From Gammaproteobacteria bacterium (lineage in GTDB: Bacteria; Pseudomonadota; Gammaproteobacteria; Pseudomonadales; Pseudohongiellaceae): DNA of 39,216 nt. The position numbers and the translations under genes were made by a program. Positions 30,268-39,216 of the stretch are shown in pieces. Numbering within the stretch: position 1 is the stretch's first letter; each line of letters opens with the position of its first letter. Location of the stretch: the NCBI GenBank assembly GCA_018698975.1, contig JABIPQ010000023.1, forward strand, positions 1 to 39,216. The letters are read 5' to 3'. The notes beneath the pieces are model-generated. The model did no database searches and was not told the origin of the DNA. It was given only the letters and a program-made list of their open reading frames with translations.

Positions 30268-31611
30268 TTGAGCCTTTCCCTGTTCCAGCAAGAAGACAGC
30301 TACCAGCCTTTGGCAGCGGCAATGCGTCCTCAGACCCTTGATGATTTCGCCGGTCAGGATCACATTATTTCCCCGGGTAAGCCTCTTTATGAAGCGGTGT
30401 CTTCCGGCATTGCGCACTCGATGATTCTGTGGGGCCCGCCGGGTACCGGTAAAACTACTCTGGCGCGCATTATTGCCAGTGCCTGTGATGCTCATCTTGA
30501 GTCACTGTCTGCCGTGCTCAGTGGCGTAAAGGAAATCCGCGAAGCTATCGAACGTGCCAAACAGGAACGTGACATGCGCGGGCGCCGAACTATCCTTTTT
30601 GTGGATGAAGTGCACCGCTTCAACAAAAGTCAGCAGGATGCTTTTCTTCCGCACATTGAGGAGGGCACTGTAACTTTTATCGGAGCTACGACTGAAAACC
30701 CGTCCTTTGAGCTTAATAATGCGCTGTTATCACGAGCCCGGGTGTATGTGCTGAAAAGTCTTACGGATGAGGCTCTGCTGGAAATACTGGATTCAGCGCT
30801 TAAGGATGAAAATAAAGGTCTCGGTAAGCTCAAAATAGTCTTGTCGAAGCAGCAGAAAGCGCTGATCGCCAGGGCCGCCGATGGCGATGCAAGGCGGGTG
30901 CTCAACCTGGTAGAAGTGGCGCAGGATTTATTTGAAGAAGATACGCAGGGCCGACGTATTTTGTCTGAAGATTCCCTTGCACAGCTATTGCAGGGGAACA
31001 GCAAACGCTTCGACAAGGGCGGTGATTCTTTTTATGAGCAAATCTCGGTGCTGCACAAGGCCGTAAGAGGTTCGGCACCGGACGGTGCCTTGTACTGGCT
31101 TTGTCGCATGTTGGATGGTGGCTGTGACCCGCTCTATATCGCGCGCAGAGTGGTTCGTATGGCCAGTGAAGACATAGGCAATGCTGACCCCCGTGGCCTG
31201 CAATTAGCGCTGAATGCCTGGGATGTGCAACAACGTCTTGGCAGTCCGGAGGGAGAGCTGGCTATTGCCCAGGCACTTGTTTATCTGGCATGTGCGCCGA
31301 AGAGCAACGCTGTTTATACCGCTTTCAATCAAGCCATGGCGGAGGTGAAAGCTACGCCAGCATATGATGTGCCATTGCATATGCGTAACGCGCCTACTGA
31401 TCTGATGAAAGGTCTGGATTATGGCAAAGAGTATCGCTATGCCCATGATGAACCCGGTGCCTATGCGGCAGGTGAGAACTACTTTCCGGAGGAACTAAAA
31501 GATAGCCATTATTATTTTCCCACTGAGCGCGGACTTGAGGATAAAATACGCGAAAAGCTGGAGTATTTTCGAAGCCTGGATGAGGCTAGTGAAGACAAGA
31601 GATACAGCTAG
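30268..31611 (+). CDS. rarA: replication-associated recombination protein RarA (MgsA)
   Basis: RarA is an AAA+ protein of the clamp-loader/RuvB class that acts at stalled replication forks. The 447-residue product has Walker [15 protein letters not shown] near residue 56, Walker [15 protein letters not shown] near 112, sensor 1 [11 protein letters not shown] near 135, and the MgsA C-terminal tetramerisation domain with [15 protein letters not shown] and [12 protein letters not shown] 30268 is the start: the N-terminal [18 protein letters not shown] matches E. coli RarA upstream of any in-frame ATG. The gap to lolA is 5 bases. Confidence 0.96.
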   Translation: MSLSLFQQEDSYQPLAAAMRPQTLDDFAGQDHIISPGKPLYEAVSSGIAHSMILWGPPGTGKTTLARIIASACDAHLESLSAVLSGVKEIREAIERAKQERDMRGRRTILFVDEVHRFNKSQQDAFLPHIEEGTVTFIGATTENPSFELNNALLSRARVYVLKSLTDEALLEILDSALKDENKGLGKLKIVLSKQQKALIARAADGDARRVLNLVEVAQDLFEEDTQGRRILSEDSLAQLLQGNSKRFDKGGDSFYEQISVLHKAVRGSAPDGALYWLCRMLDGGCDPLYIARRVVRMASEDIGNADPRGLQLALNAWDVQQRLGSPEGELAIAQALVYLACAPKSNAVYTAFNQAMAEVKATPAYDVPLHMRNAPTDLMKGLDYGKEYRYAHDEPGAYAAGENYFPEELKDSHYYFPTERGLEDKIREKLEYFRSLDEASEDKRYS

Positions 31612-31617
31612 GCATTG

Positions 31618-31639
31618 ATGAGGGATTATAATTCCTCAT
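31618..31639. repeat. 22-bp near-perfect palindrome after rarA
   Basis: ATGAGG (31618-31623) and CCTCAT (31634-31639) are perfect inverted arms, and the inner GATTATAATT nearly continues the symmetry, with a single mismatched pair. There is no following T-run, so it is not a standard terminator; an operator or a processing structure are both possible. Confidence 0.6.
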
Positions 31640-31742
31640 GCAAGGTTTACCTGTATCAATATAGGTCTGAAAAGATCCTGTTGATGAACCGGATCGTCAT
31701 CCGATCAAGATGCATACTCAAATGTCAGGCAGCCTGCGGCTA

Positions 31743-31776
31743 CCATGACGAATGACGCTACGCTTTTCCGCCCTAC
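31743..31776 (-). repeat. degenerate GTAGGGCGGAAAAGCG-type palindromic repeat
   Basis: On the minus strand it reads GTAGGGCGGAAAAGCGTAGC, then GTCATTCGTCATGG. This strongly resembles the dispersed element GTAGG(G)YGG-A/TTA-GCGNAGCG that I know from many proteobacterial genomes. The second arm, which should read CCGCC, has decayed. Recognition is by memory of the motif and not by alignment. Confidence 0.45.
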
Positions 31777-31848
31777 AAAAGTTCGGCATGGCTAGGCAGG
31801 ATCGGTTTTACCTAAACTAACGGGCAAAAGGCAGAACAGGATATTTTG

Positions 31849-32223
31849 ATGACCTATCTGGCAGTAGCATGCGGTGGAGCACTTGGCGCCATGTCCCGAT
31901 ACTGGGTCTATAGCGCTTTTGTCAAAGCCAGTGAAAGCAAATTTCCTTTTGCCACACTGACCGTGAATATCGTGGGCTCCTTTTTGATCGGTATCGCCTT
32001 TGTACTGATTACCGAACGAGCGGAGATCGGGCCGGAATGGCGCGGCTTGATTACGGTCGGCTTTCTGGGCGCCTTCACTACCTTTTCCACCTTTTCCATG
32101 GATACCATCGGTTTGCTTGAGCAAGGACAAATTGCCAGCGCAATTACCTATGTGCTGAGCAGCGTCCTGGTCTGTATAATTGCCGCCTGGCTTGGGCTGA
32201 CCTTCTCGAGAGTGTTTTTTTAA
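31849..32223 (+). CDS. crcB: fluoride efflux channel CrcB (FluC)
   Basis: CrcB/FluC is a small membrane protein that forms dual-topology dimers and lets fluoride leave the cell. The 124-residue product has four membrane segments and the family signatures CGGALGAMSRYW, TLTVNIVGSFLIGIAF, GLITVGFLGAFTTFSTFS (with the phenylalanines of the pore) and SVLVCIIAAWLGL. The frame is open to TTG 31846, but ATG 31849 has AGGA with a 7-base spacing and is preferred. It lies between rarA and serS as in Pseudomonas relatives. Confidence 0.95.
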   Translation: MTYLAVACGGALGAMSRYWVYSAFVKASESKFPFATLTVNIVGSFLIGIAFVLITERAEIGPEWRGLITVGFLGAFTTFSTFSMDTIGLLEQGQIASAITYVLSSVLVCIIAAWLGLTFSRVFF

Positions 32224-32279
32224 AACGCAGCGATAGGTAAACAAATCCCAAGTCTTTAATAATTTTTAATCTGAAATAA

Positions 32280-33575
<1,296 letters not shown>

Positions 33576-33596
33576 TCTATTTAACAAGGGACACTG

Positions 33597-34976
33597 ATGG
33601 ATTACCTGCCTATATTTATGCGAATCCAGGGTCAAAAGGCTCTGGTAGTCGGTGGTGGGCAGGTTGCGACTCGCAAGATTGCCATGTTGTTAAGAGCCGG
33701 TGCAAGTATTCGTCTGGTCGCGCAGGATGTAGATCTGCCTTTGGCTGAAATGCTGCAGGATGGCGAGCATGAAATTTTCCAGCGTGGCTATGAAAAGACA
33801 GACATTGATGGCGTTAAAATTGTGATCGCCGCAACTGATGATGAGCAGGTTAATCATCTGGTGTATAAACATGCCAGCAAGCTTAATTTGCCTGTCAACG
33901 TCGTCGACAAGCCCTCCCTTTGTGATTTTATTTTTCCTTCCATCGTGGATCGCTCACCAGTAGTGGTTGCCGTTTCCAGTAGCGGGCATTCGCCGATGCT
34001 GGCGCGTCTTTTGCGTTCCCGCCTGGAAACATTCATTCCTTCAGGTTATGGCAAGCTGGCTTCGCTTTTAGGTGAATACAGGGAGAAGGTGAAACAAAGT
34101 ATTCCACTGATGAGTCAGCGCATGCGCTTCTGGGAGAAAATTCTCGGCGGTCCTGTAGCTGAACAAATGGTAGCTGGCAAGGATGGTCAGGCAAGACAGC
34201 TTATGGAAGCGGCATTGGAAAGCGCTGACAATATTGTTAGCAATGGCGAAGTCTACCTGGTTGGCGCTGGCCCCGGAGATCCTGATTTGCTCACCTTTCG
34301 CGCACTGCGATTGATGCAGCAGGCAGATGTTGTGTTATTTGATCGCCTGGTGTCGCAAGAAATTCTAAATATGACGCGCCAGGATGCGGAAAAGATTCAT
34401 GTGGGCAAACAACGACAAAATCACACCATGCCGCAACAGGATATCAGCCAGTTACTGGTGAGTCTGGCGAAAGAAGGCAAGCGTGTGTTGCGCCTCAAGG
34501 GCGGAGATCCATTTATCTTTGGCCGCGGCGGAGAAGAAATTGAGGAATTGGCCGCGGCCGGAATTCCTTTCCAGGTAGTGCCGGGTATTACCGCTGCTTC
34601 AGGATGTGCCTCTTACGCCGGCATACCCTTGACGCATCGTGATCACTCTCAGTCAGTCCGCTTTGTCACGGGTCATTTAAAAAATGATACCTGCGACCTT
34701 AACTGGAAGTCCCTGGCAGAAGATGATCAGCAGACTTTGGTGTTTTACATGGGCCTGGTCAGCTTGCCGGTTATTTGCCAGGAACTCATCAAGCATGGCA
34801 TGCCAGAGAATAAAGCCATCGCGCTGATCCAGCAGGGCACCACGCCGTCACAAAAAGTTTATACCGGTACTCTGGCAACAATGCCCGACATTATTGCCCG
34901 TCAAGAGGTCAGGGCACCTACCTTGATAATAGTCGGTGATGTAGTTAGCCTGCATGAAAAGCTTGCCTGGCAGTAG
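33597..34976 (+). CDS. cysG: siroheme synthase CysG (trifunctional)
   Basis: CysG makes siroheme from uroporphyrinogen III, the cofactor of sulfite and nitrite reductases. The 459-residue protein has both halves. CysG-B (about 1-200) carries the NAD loop [26 protein letters not shown] and [14 protein letters not shown], giving precorrin-2 dehydrogenase and ferrochelatase. CysG-A (about 215-459) is the uroporphyrinogen methyltransferase with [35 protein letters not shown] and [19 protein letters not shown]. It ends a plus-strand run with serS and resembles E. coli CysG in length. Confidence 0.97.
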   Translation: MDYLPIFMRIQGQKALVVGGGQVATRKIAMLLRAGASIRLVAQDVDLPLAEMLQDGEHEIFQRGYEKTDIDGVKIVIAATDDEQVNHLVYKHASKLNLPVNVVDKPSLCDFIFPSIVDRSPVVVAVSSSGHSPMLARLLRSRLETFIPSGYGKLASLLGEYREKVKQSIPLMSQRMRFWEKILGGPVAEQMVAGKDGQARQLMEAALESADNIVSNGEVYLVGAGPGDPDLLTFRALRLMQQADVVLFDRLVSQEILNMTRQDAEKIHVGKQRQNHTMPQQDISQLLVSLAKEGKRVLRLKGGDPFIFGRGGEEIEELAAAGIPFQVVPGITAASGCASYAGIPLTHRDHSQSVRFVTGHLKNDTCDLNWKSLAEDDQQTLVFYMGLVSLPVICQELIKHGMPENKAIALIQQGTTPSQKVYTGTLATMPDIIARQEVRAPTLIIVGDVVSLHEKLAWQ

Positions 34977-35013
34977 GACAAGGGGCAAGAATGTGTCAGA
35001 CCGGGTTAAAAAG

Positions 35014-35045
35014 ATAGAAAGTGGAAAGTGGAAAGAAGAAAGAAG
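35014..35045. repeat. heptamer tandem repeat, consensus GTGGAAA
   Basis: Consecutive 7-base units ATAGAAA, GTGGAAA, GTGGAAA, GAAGAAA and a partial GAAG run from 35014 to 35045. They lie 38 bases after the cysG stop, directly before a palindromic element. Confidence 0.65.
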
Positions 35046-35082
35046 TGTAGGTTGGGTAAGGCCTGTAAGGCCGTTATCTAAC
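35046..35082. repeat. imperfect palindrome resembling a dispersed repeat
   Basis: TGTAGGTTGGGTAAGGCC pairs, with mismatches and a bulge, with GGCCGTTATCTAAC around a short TGTAA loop. The left arm recalls the GTAGGTTGGGTTA type dispersed element known from many bacteria. It resembles the decayed copy at 31743-31776 only in the GTAGG start and general arrangement. Confidence 0.45.
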
Positions 35083-35117
35083 TTATTAACAGCCTTTAAT
35101 GTAGTTAGATTATATTT

Positions 35118-35645
35118 ATGACAACACCAGCAGTTCGAGAAGCAAGGCCAGAAGACAGCGCCAGTATTCTTCACTTTATTAATGAATTAGCGGTCTATGA
35201 AAAGCTGGCTCACGAAGTAGAAACCAGCGAGGCAATGATAGAAGCCACTTTGTTCGGGCCTGATGCAAAAGCCTTTTGTTTGATCTGCGAAATTGATGAT
35301 GAAGCAGTTGGCTTTGCCATTTACTTTTATAATTACTCAACGTGGTTAGGGAAATATGGCATCTACCTGGAAGATCTATATGTACCCCCCGAGCATCGTG
35401 GTAAGGGGGCAGGAAAAGCCCTGTTGATACATATCGCCAGTATCGCTATACAAAATAACTGCGGTCGCTTTGAATGGAGCGTGCTTGACTGGAATACACC
35501 ATCAATAGAGTTTTATAAGGCACTGGGTGCACGCGAGATGTCAGATTGGCATATGTATCGGGTGGATGGCGAAGCTTTGCAGAAGCTTGCTGATAAAGAA
35601 TATAAGGATAAAAGGATAAAAGGATATAAGGATATAAGGATATAA
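35118..35645 (+). CDS. GNAT family N-acetyltransferase (diamine acetyltransferase-like)
   Basis: The 175-residue protein is a single GNAT domain. It has the acetyl-CoA loop VPPEHRGKGAGKALL near residue 95 (RGxGxGxxL) and the strand YLEDLYVPP before it, plus VLDWNTPSIEFYKALGA, which is typical of the spermidine/thialysine acetyltransferase group. The substrate is not certain. The last 14 residues (KDKRIKGYKDIRI) are encoded by an octamer tandem repeat that also contains the stop codon, so they are unlikely to be functional. The ATG follows a 141-base gap after cysG. Confidence 0.88.
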   Translation: MTTPAVREARPEDSASILHFINELAVYEKLAHEVETSEAMIEATLFGPDAKAFCLICEIDDEAVGFAIYFYNYSTWLGKYGIYLEDLYVPPEHRGKGAGKALLIHIASIAIQNNCGRFEWSVLDWNTPSIEFYKALGAREMSDWHMYRVDGEALQKLADKEYKDKRIKGYKDIRI

Positions 35646-35665
35646 GGATAAAAGGATAAAAGGAT
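35602..35665. repeat. eight tandem octamers A(T/A)AAGGAT across the GNAT stop codon
   Basis: Eight exact head-to-tail 8-base units run in the order ATAAGGAT, AAAAGGAT x2, ATAAGGAT x3, AAAAGGAT x2. The TAA stop at 35643-35645 is inside the sixth unit. Because 8 is not a multiple of 3, a gain or loss of a unit changes the reading frame of the tail. Confidence 0.95.
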
Positions 35666-35754
35666 CATTGCTAAAGCTGCGCCAAAACAATTACCTGTAC
35701 CAAAGTAGGAGCAGTTTTAACGGCAAATAAAATTGCTCAAGGAATAAAAGTTAA

Positions 35755-36633
35755 ATGAATTTTTCAGATTATGCAGCACAGATAAAAGCCGTCGGCCGGG
35801 AAATCAGTATTGATGCATTGAAGGCAACCCGCGAACTAATCGCGCCGATGATTGATGAGGGTCTGCTGGAAGGCGTGGCTGTCACGCGTGATCTGCAGTA
35901 TGGCGAAGATCAACGACATCGCCTGGATGTGTTTACTGCTGAAGATTCAGGCTCGCTAAAACCCGTGCTTCTGTTTGTCCATGGTGGTGGTTTTATTGGT
36001 GGGGACAAGCATGCCGAGGGTAGTCCGTTTTATTCCAATATTGGCGCATGGGCTGCCAAAAATGGCTTTGCCGGCGTGAACATGACTTATCGCCTGGCAC
36101 CGGATCACCCCTGGCCAGCAGGTATAGAAGACATTCGTGGTGCGGTGGAATTCATTAAAGACAAGGGTAAGGACTATGGGCTGGATGCGGAGAAGATATT
36201 CCTTATGGGGCAATCGGCAGGGGGCGCTCATGCTGCTGGCTATATTGCCCACGAGTCATTTTATGGTGAAGAAGGTCATGGGCTGGCCGGTGCTATCCTG
36301 CTTTCGGCGGTATATGACTTTGTCGCTATGCCGACCACATTGATGGAGCTGGCCTACCTGGGCGAGGATGAATCCACCTATTACGCACGTTCATCCATTG
36401 ATGGCTTGCTGGATACCAGGATCCCTTTACTGGTCACCATGGCGGAGTATGATCCCGCCAAGTTTCAAGCCCAGACCCTGCAATTCCTGAATGCCTGGCT
36501 CGGTAAACACGGGGAGCTGCCCTGGTATGTGCACATGCTAGGTCAGAATCATTTGTCGGTGGCTCTCTATCTCGGCTTGCAAGGAGACTTATTGGGCCCG
36601 CAGTTAAAACGATTTATCGAGGAAAATATCTGA
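35755..36633 (+). CDS. alpha/beta hydrolase (HSL/BD-FAE-like esterase)
   Basis: The 292-residue protein has the oxyanion motif HGGGF at residues 76-80 and the nucleophile elbow GQSAG with Ser154. Asp233 (AEYDPAKF) and His266 (QNHLSVAL) complete the triad. DVFTAEDSGSLKPVLLFVHGGG and YRLAPDHPWPAGIEDI are typical of the hormone-sensitive-lipase/carboxylesterase group. No signal peptide is seen, so it acts in the cytoplasm. The substrate is unknown. It lies 89 bases after the octamer repeat and probably has its own promoter. Confidence 0.9.
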   Translation: MNFSDYAAQIKAVGREISIDALKATRELIAPMIDEGLLEGVAVTRDLQYGEDQRHRLDVFTAEDSGSLKPVLLFVHGGGFIGGDKHAEGSPFYSNIGAWAAKNGFAGVNMTYRLAPDHPWPAGIEDIRGAVEFIKDKGKDYGLDAEKIFLMGQSAGGAHAAGYIAHESFYGEEGHGLAGAILLSAVYDFVAMPTTLMELAYLGEDESTYYARSSIDGLLDTRIPLLVTMAEYDPAKFQAQTLQFLNAWLGKHGELPWYVHMLGQNHLSVALYLGLQGDLLGPQLKRFIEENI

Positions 36634-36650
36634 AGGGCAAGCAATAAGGA

Positions 36651-36673
36651 GCAGGGACAAAGAATTTCCCTGC
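36651..36673. other. hairpin before arfB
   Basis: GCAGGGA (36651-36657) and TCCCTGC (36667-36673) form a perfect 7-bp stem with a 9-base loop. It is not followed by a T-run. Its right arm overlaps the start of the heptamer repeats, and it ends 32 bases before the arfB ATG. Confidence 0.6.
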
Positions 36674-36697
36674 GACTTGCGACTTGTAACTTGCGAC
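36670..36697. repeat. four heptamer repeats TTGCGAC before arfB
   Basis: CTGCGAC, TTGCGAC, TTGTAAC and TTGCGAC run head to tail (36670-36697), ending 8 bases before the arfB ATG. This is the place where a ribosome site would be expected, and none is clear. Confidence 0.85.
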
Positions 36698-36705
36698 TAG
36701 TTTTA

Positions 36706-37122
36706 ATGATTTACATCGCCTCACATATTCATCTCCAGGACCACGAAGTGGAATACAACGCCACTCTGGCTCAGGGTCCTGGCGGACAGAATGTCAACAA
36801 GGTCAACACTGCCATTCAGTTGCGCTTTGATATCAATAATTCTTCACTGCCCCGGGCGGTTAAACAAAGATTGTTACGCATGCCTGACAGTCGCATCAGC
36901 AAGGATGGCGTGCTGGTCATCAAGGCAAAGGAAGAGCGTAGCCAACTGCGTAACAAGGAAGACGCGCTGGAACGACTGAGGACTATGATCAAGCAAGCCA
37001 TGGTCGTACCAAAAAAACGTATTCCTACCAAGCCAAAAAGGTCCTCTGTGAAAAAGCGCCTGGACAGCAAAACCAAACGCGGGCTGGTAAAAAATTTCCG
37101 TAAGTCCGTGAGTGAAGAATAA
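36706..37122 (+). CDS. arfB: alternative ribosome-rescue factor ArfB (peptidyl-tRNA hydrolase, YaeJ)
   Basis: ArfB enters ribosomes stalled on non-stop mRNA and hydrolyses the peptidyl-tRNA with a GGQ motif. The 138-residue protein has MIYIASHIHLQDHEVEY at the start, GPGGQ at residues 24-28, NKVNTAIQLRF, and a basic C-terminal tail (residues about 104-138, rich in Lys/Arg) that enters the mRNA channel. The length equals E. coli ArfB (140). I start at ATG 36706; TTG 36691 would add residues that are only the upstream heptamer repeat. Confidence 0.95.
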   Translation: MIYIASHIHLQDHEVEYNATLAQGPGGQNVNKVNTAIQLRFDINNSSLPRAVKQRLLRMPDSRISKDGVLVIKAKEERSQLRNKEDALERLRTMIKQAMVVPKKRIPTKPKRSSVKKRLDSKTKRGLVKNFRKSVSEE

Positions 37123-37269
37123 GGTGCAAGGAAGTCTCTGCTGATGCGCGCACTTTGTAATCTGCGTATAATCACTTTCTCGTTCAATGGCACCTTTCAA
37201 AGCTAAAGCTGCAGGTCGAATAAGGTTGCCATCCGGCAAATTACCCATAAAAAACAAAAGAAACCCTCT

Positions 37270-38778
37270 ATGTCAGAAGTCAGAACAAGAATTGCGCCAT
37301 CGCCTACTGGTGATCCTCATGTAGGCACCGCTTATATTGCTTTATTCAATATGTGCTTTGCCCGACAGATGGGCGGCAAGTTCATCCTGCGTATTGAAGA
37401 TACTGATCAGGTGCGCAGTACCAGGCAGTCCGAGCAGGAAATTCTCGACTCACTGCGCTGGTTGCACCTGGACTGGGATGAAGGCCCGGACAAGGGGGGT
37501 GACTTTGGTCCGTATCGGCAAAGTGAGCGCAGTGAGATTTATCAGGAGCATGTGGACAAACTGGTCAATGATGGTCATGCCTTTCCCTGTTTCTGTACTG
37601 AGGACCGTCTCACAGATTTACGCCGTAAACAGCAGGAAGAAAAAATTCAGCCCGGCTACGACGGTCATTGTCTGACACTGGACAAAGAAGATGTTCAGCG
37701 CAGAATCGATGCCAGGCTCCCTCATGTGATTCGCATGTTGGTGCCCGCCGACGGTAAATGTATCGTCAAAGATATGCTACGTGGTGATATTGAAATCGAC
37801 TGGCATCAGATCGACATGCAGGTGCTGATGAAATCTGACGGTCTTCCTACCTATCATCTTGCCAATGTGGTCGACGATCACCTGATGCAGATCACCCATG
37901 TAATCCGCGGTGAAGAGTGGATTACTTCTGCCCCGAAACATCTCAAGTTGTATGAATACTTTGGCTGGGAAGCCCCGGTACTGATTCATATGCCGCTTCT
38001 GCGCAATGCTGACAAGAGTAAGCTCAGTAAGCGCAAGAATCCCACCAGCATTGGTTACTATCAGAAGATGGGCTATCTGAGTGAAGCTGTAGTGAATTAT
38101 CTTGGCATGATGGGCTGGACTATGCCGACATCAAGCCGGGAAGAAAGTGCGGAAGAATTGTTTTCCGTTCAGGAAATGATCGATAACTTTGACATTAATC
38201 GCGTCTCCCTGGGCGGACCTGTCTTTGATACGGAAAAGCTCGATTGGCTTAATGGACGTTATCTCAGAGAAAAACTCTCAGATAAGGAATTCATCCAGCG
38301 CTTTGGGGAATGGGCCTTCAGGCCTGAAATAATGCATCAAATAATCCCGCTGATTAAACAAAGGGTGGAACGCTTTTCTGATGTGGCTCCTATAGCCAGT
38401 TTCTTTGTCAGTGGCATGCCCGTCATCGGTGAGACAGACTTTGAGCATAAACAATTAAGTCTCGAAGATAGCGTCAAAATTTTACAGTTTATCGCATGGG
38501 CGGTTGAATCATTGCCCGAATGGCACCGTGACCGCCTGGAGACGCTGTTAATGGGCATGGCAGGCACAATGGAAATCAAGGTTCGTGACTTTCTCTTTCC
38601 AGTATTCATCGCTATTGCCGGAACTTCAGTCTCGACCTCGGTAATCGACTCAATGGCTGTTCTTGGCAAAGACATGACCAGGGCGCGCCTGCGTCATGCT
38701 ATAGATGTGCTGGGCGGTGTATCGAAGAAAGGTGCCAAGAAACTGGAAAGCGAGTTTCGCAAGCTCGGAATAAACTGA
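37270..38778 (+). CDS. gltX: glutamyl-tRNA synthetase
   Basis: GltX charges tRNA-Glu and feeds tetrapyrrole synthesis. The 502-residue class I synthetase has the HIGH-type signature [14 protein letters not shown] (residues 9-22) and the KLSKR loop near residue 250. Zinc-type Cys are seen in FPCFCTED and DGHC, but the last His-type ligand of the E. coli enzyme is replaced here. The C-terminal anticodon-binding cage is present, and length is near the usual 470-500. The gene is 270 bases upstream of the tRNA pair that includes its own substrate tRNA-Glu. Confidence 0.97.
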   Translation: MSEVRTRIAPSPTGDPHVGTAYIALFNMCFARQMGGKFILRIEDTDQVRSTRQSEQEILDSLRWLHLDWDEGPDKGGDFGPYRQSERSEIYQEHVDKLVNDGHAFPCFCTEDRLTDLRRKQQEEKIQPGYDGHCLTLDKEDVQRRIDARLPHVIRMLVPADGKCIVKDMLRGDIEIDWHQIDMQVLMKSDGLPTYHLANVVDDHLMQITHVIRGEEWITSAPKHLKLYEYFGWEAPVLIHMPLLRNADKSKLSKRKNPTSIGYYQKMGYLSEAVVNYLGMMGWTMPTSSREESAEELFSVQEMIDNFDINRVSLGGPVFDTEKLDWLNGRYLREKLSDKEFIQRFGEWAFRPEIMHQIIPLIKQRVERFSDVAPIASFFVSGMPVIGETDFEHKQLSLEDSVKILQFIAWAVESLPEWHRDRLETLLMGMAGTMEIKVRDFLFPVFIAIAGTSVSTSVIDSMAVLGKDMTRARLRHAIDVLGGVSKKGAKKLESEFRKLGIN

Positions 38779-38820
38779 CAGGTCCCGGACTTCAGTTCCC
38801 AAGGTAAATAATTCATAGAC

Positions 38821-38841
38821 AAGGCCTCTGGTTGAGGTCTT
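38821..38841. other. 8-bp hairpin after gltX
   Basis: AAGGCCTC (38821-38828) pairs with GAGGTCTT (38834-38841), with one wobble, around TGGTT. It lacks a T-run. A second, weaker terminator-like element, CGCC...GGCG then TTTT, is at 38869-38886. Either could end gltX transcription before the tRNA promoter. Confidence 0.45.
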
Positions 38842-38896
38842 GAGCCATTCCGATAGCATAATAACTAGCGCCAAGCCCGGCGTTTTCCTAATGTTG

Positions 38897-38925
38897 TTGA
38901 CAGAGCAGGGGGGCATGCCTAAAAT
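38897..38925 (+). promoter_or_regulatory. strong promoter of the tRNA-Ala/tRNA-Glu unit, GC-rich discriminator
   Basis: Consensus TTGACA (38897-38902) and TAAAAT (38920-38925) are separated by exactly 17 bases. The following GCGCG (38926-38930) is a GC-rich discriminator, as in stable-RNA promoters under stringent (ppGpp) control. Transcription would begin near 38932, giving a leader of about 117 bases before tRNA-Ala. Confidence 0.75.
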
Positions 38926-39048
38926 GCGCGTCTTTGCCAGATAGCGTGCTGTCAGGCAAGAAGCAGCAAGACGATGTGGGAGGGGCATTAGTCCCGAATT
39001 AGATGTAACAAATCTAGACTGCATTTTGCTGGTTTATGAATGAAAAGC

Positions 39049-39124
39049 GGGGCCATAGCTCAGCTGGGAGAGCGCAACACTGGCAGTGTTGAGGTCAGCG
39101 GTTCGATCCCGCTTGGCTCCACCA
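39049..39124 (+). tRNA. tRNA-Ala (anticodon GGC)
   Basis: The 76-base sequence folds as a tRNA with acceptor GGGGCCA/TGGCTCC followed by encoded ACCA. The anticodon stem-loop CAACA-CTGGCAG-TGTTG has the anticodon GGC (39082-39084). The third acceptor pair is G3-U70, the alanine identity element. The T arm has GTTCGATCC. Confidence 0.97.
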
Positions 39125-39142
39125 TTCATAACAATACTTTTA

Positions 39143-39216
<74 letters not shown>

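Larger units (their letters stand above)
31612..31848. other. rarA-crcB intergenic region with several palindromes
   Basis: This 237-base gap holds a near-perfect palindrome (31618-31639), overlapping hairpins (31674-31703), a repeat remnant (31743-31776) and the crcB ribosome site. I looked for a fluoride riboswitch, expected before crcB genes, and did not find its conserved features. Confidence 0.6.

Noticed and set aside
31640-31848. Fluoride riboswitch before crcB
   Set aside because: I searched for the conserved pseudoknot pieces of the crcB motif and did not see them; only unrelated palindromes are present.
31792-32244. 150-residue open frame antisense to crcB
   Set aside because: It covers crcB on the opposite strand; its composition is that of a reverse-complement membrane gene.
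35602-35665. CRISPR array
   Set aside because: Octamers are contiguous without spacers, so the array is a microsatellite. No CRISPR or cas genes occur in the window.
38869-38890. Strong terminator after gltX
   Set aside because: The CGCC/GGCG stem is only 4 bp; it is kept as a weak alternative in the gltX-tRNA gap and not listed as a separate terminator.

Overview
The window is a stretch of a gammaproteobacterial chromosome and consists mostly of core genes. The gene order hflD-mnmA-nudJ, cspD/clpS-clpA-infA-bpt-aat-trxB-ftsK-lolA-rarA-crcB-serS-cysG is the one I know from Pseudomonas and its relatives. Typical gammaproteobacterial families (PspABC, HflD, RoxA, RluE, MlaA, Bpt/Aat, an HsbR/HsbA-like pair) support this. 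The moderate GC content and many A/T-rich gaps suggest a Pseudomonadales/Cellvibrionales-type, possibly marine, bacterium rather than Pseudomonas itself. That placement is inference.

Layout. 1-1989: an envelope-stress operon made of a small SHOCT-type lipoprotein, PspA, PspB and a double-domain PspC. 2148-6062: the DEAH helicase HrpA. 6196-6916: mlaA, broken by one extra G in an eight-G tract. 6966-9254: a PilZ protein divergent from an HsbR-like receiver/PP2C phosphatase and its STAS partner. 9257-10737 (minus): a TerB-like protein overlapping dusA. 10889-11446: a periplasmic YceI protein behind a perfect operator-like palindrome. 11585-14959 (minus): purB-roxA-NAD-binding dehydrogenase operon. 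15148-15850: a VapBC toxin-antitoxin pair sitting between purB and hflD. 15876-18113 (minus): nudJ-mnmA-hflD. 18284-19496: moaC-moaD-moaE. 19517-20595 (minus): rluE, and cspD with an acidic tail.

20956-26725 holds a complete bacterial N-degron set: ClpS and ClpAP-type ClpA on the plus strand, with the aminoacyl-transferases Bpt and Aat plus infA and trxB on the minus strand. 27152-34976 (plus): ftsK, lolA, rarA, crcB, serS, cysG; the first three all use TTG starts. 35118-37122: a GNAT acetyltransferase whose stop codon lies inside an octamer tandem repeat, an alpha/beta hydrolase, and the ribosome-rescue hydrolase ArfB. 37270-39216: gltX, a strong promoter with a GC-rich discriminator, tRNA-Ala(GGC) and tRNA-Glu(UUC); the last is cut by the window end two bases short of its CCA.

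I found no CRISPR array, prophage, insertion sequence or clear new defence system. The most unusual signals are the mlaA poly-G frameshift, the octamer repeat across the GNAT stop codon, a VapC that lacks its first catalytic Asp, the CspD acidic tail, several short intergenic tandem repeats (7, 8, 12 and about 17 bp units), and operator-like palindromes at three promoters.
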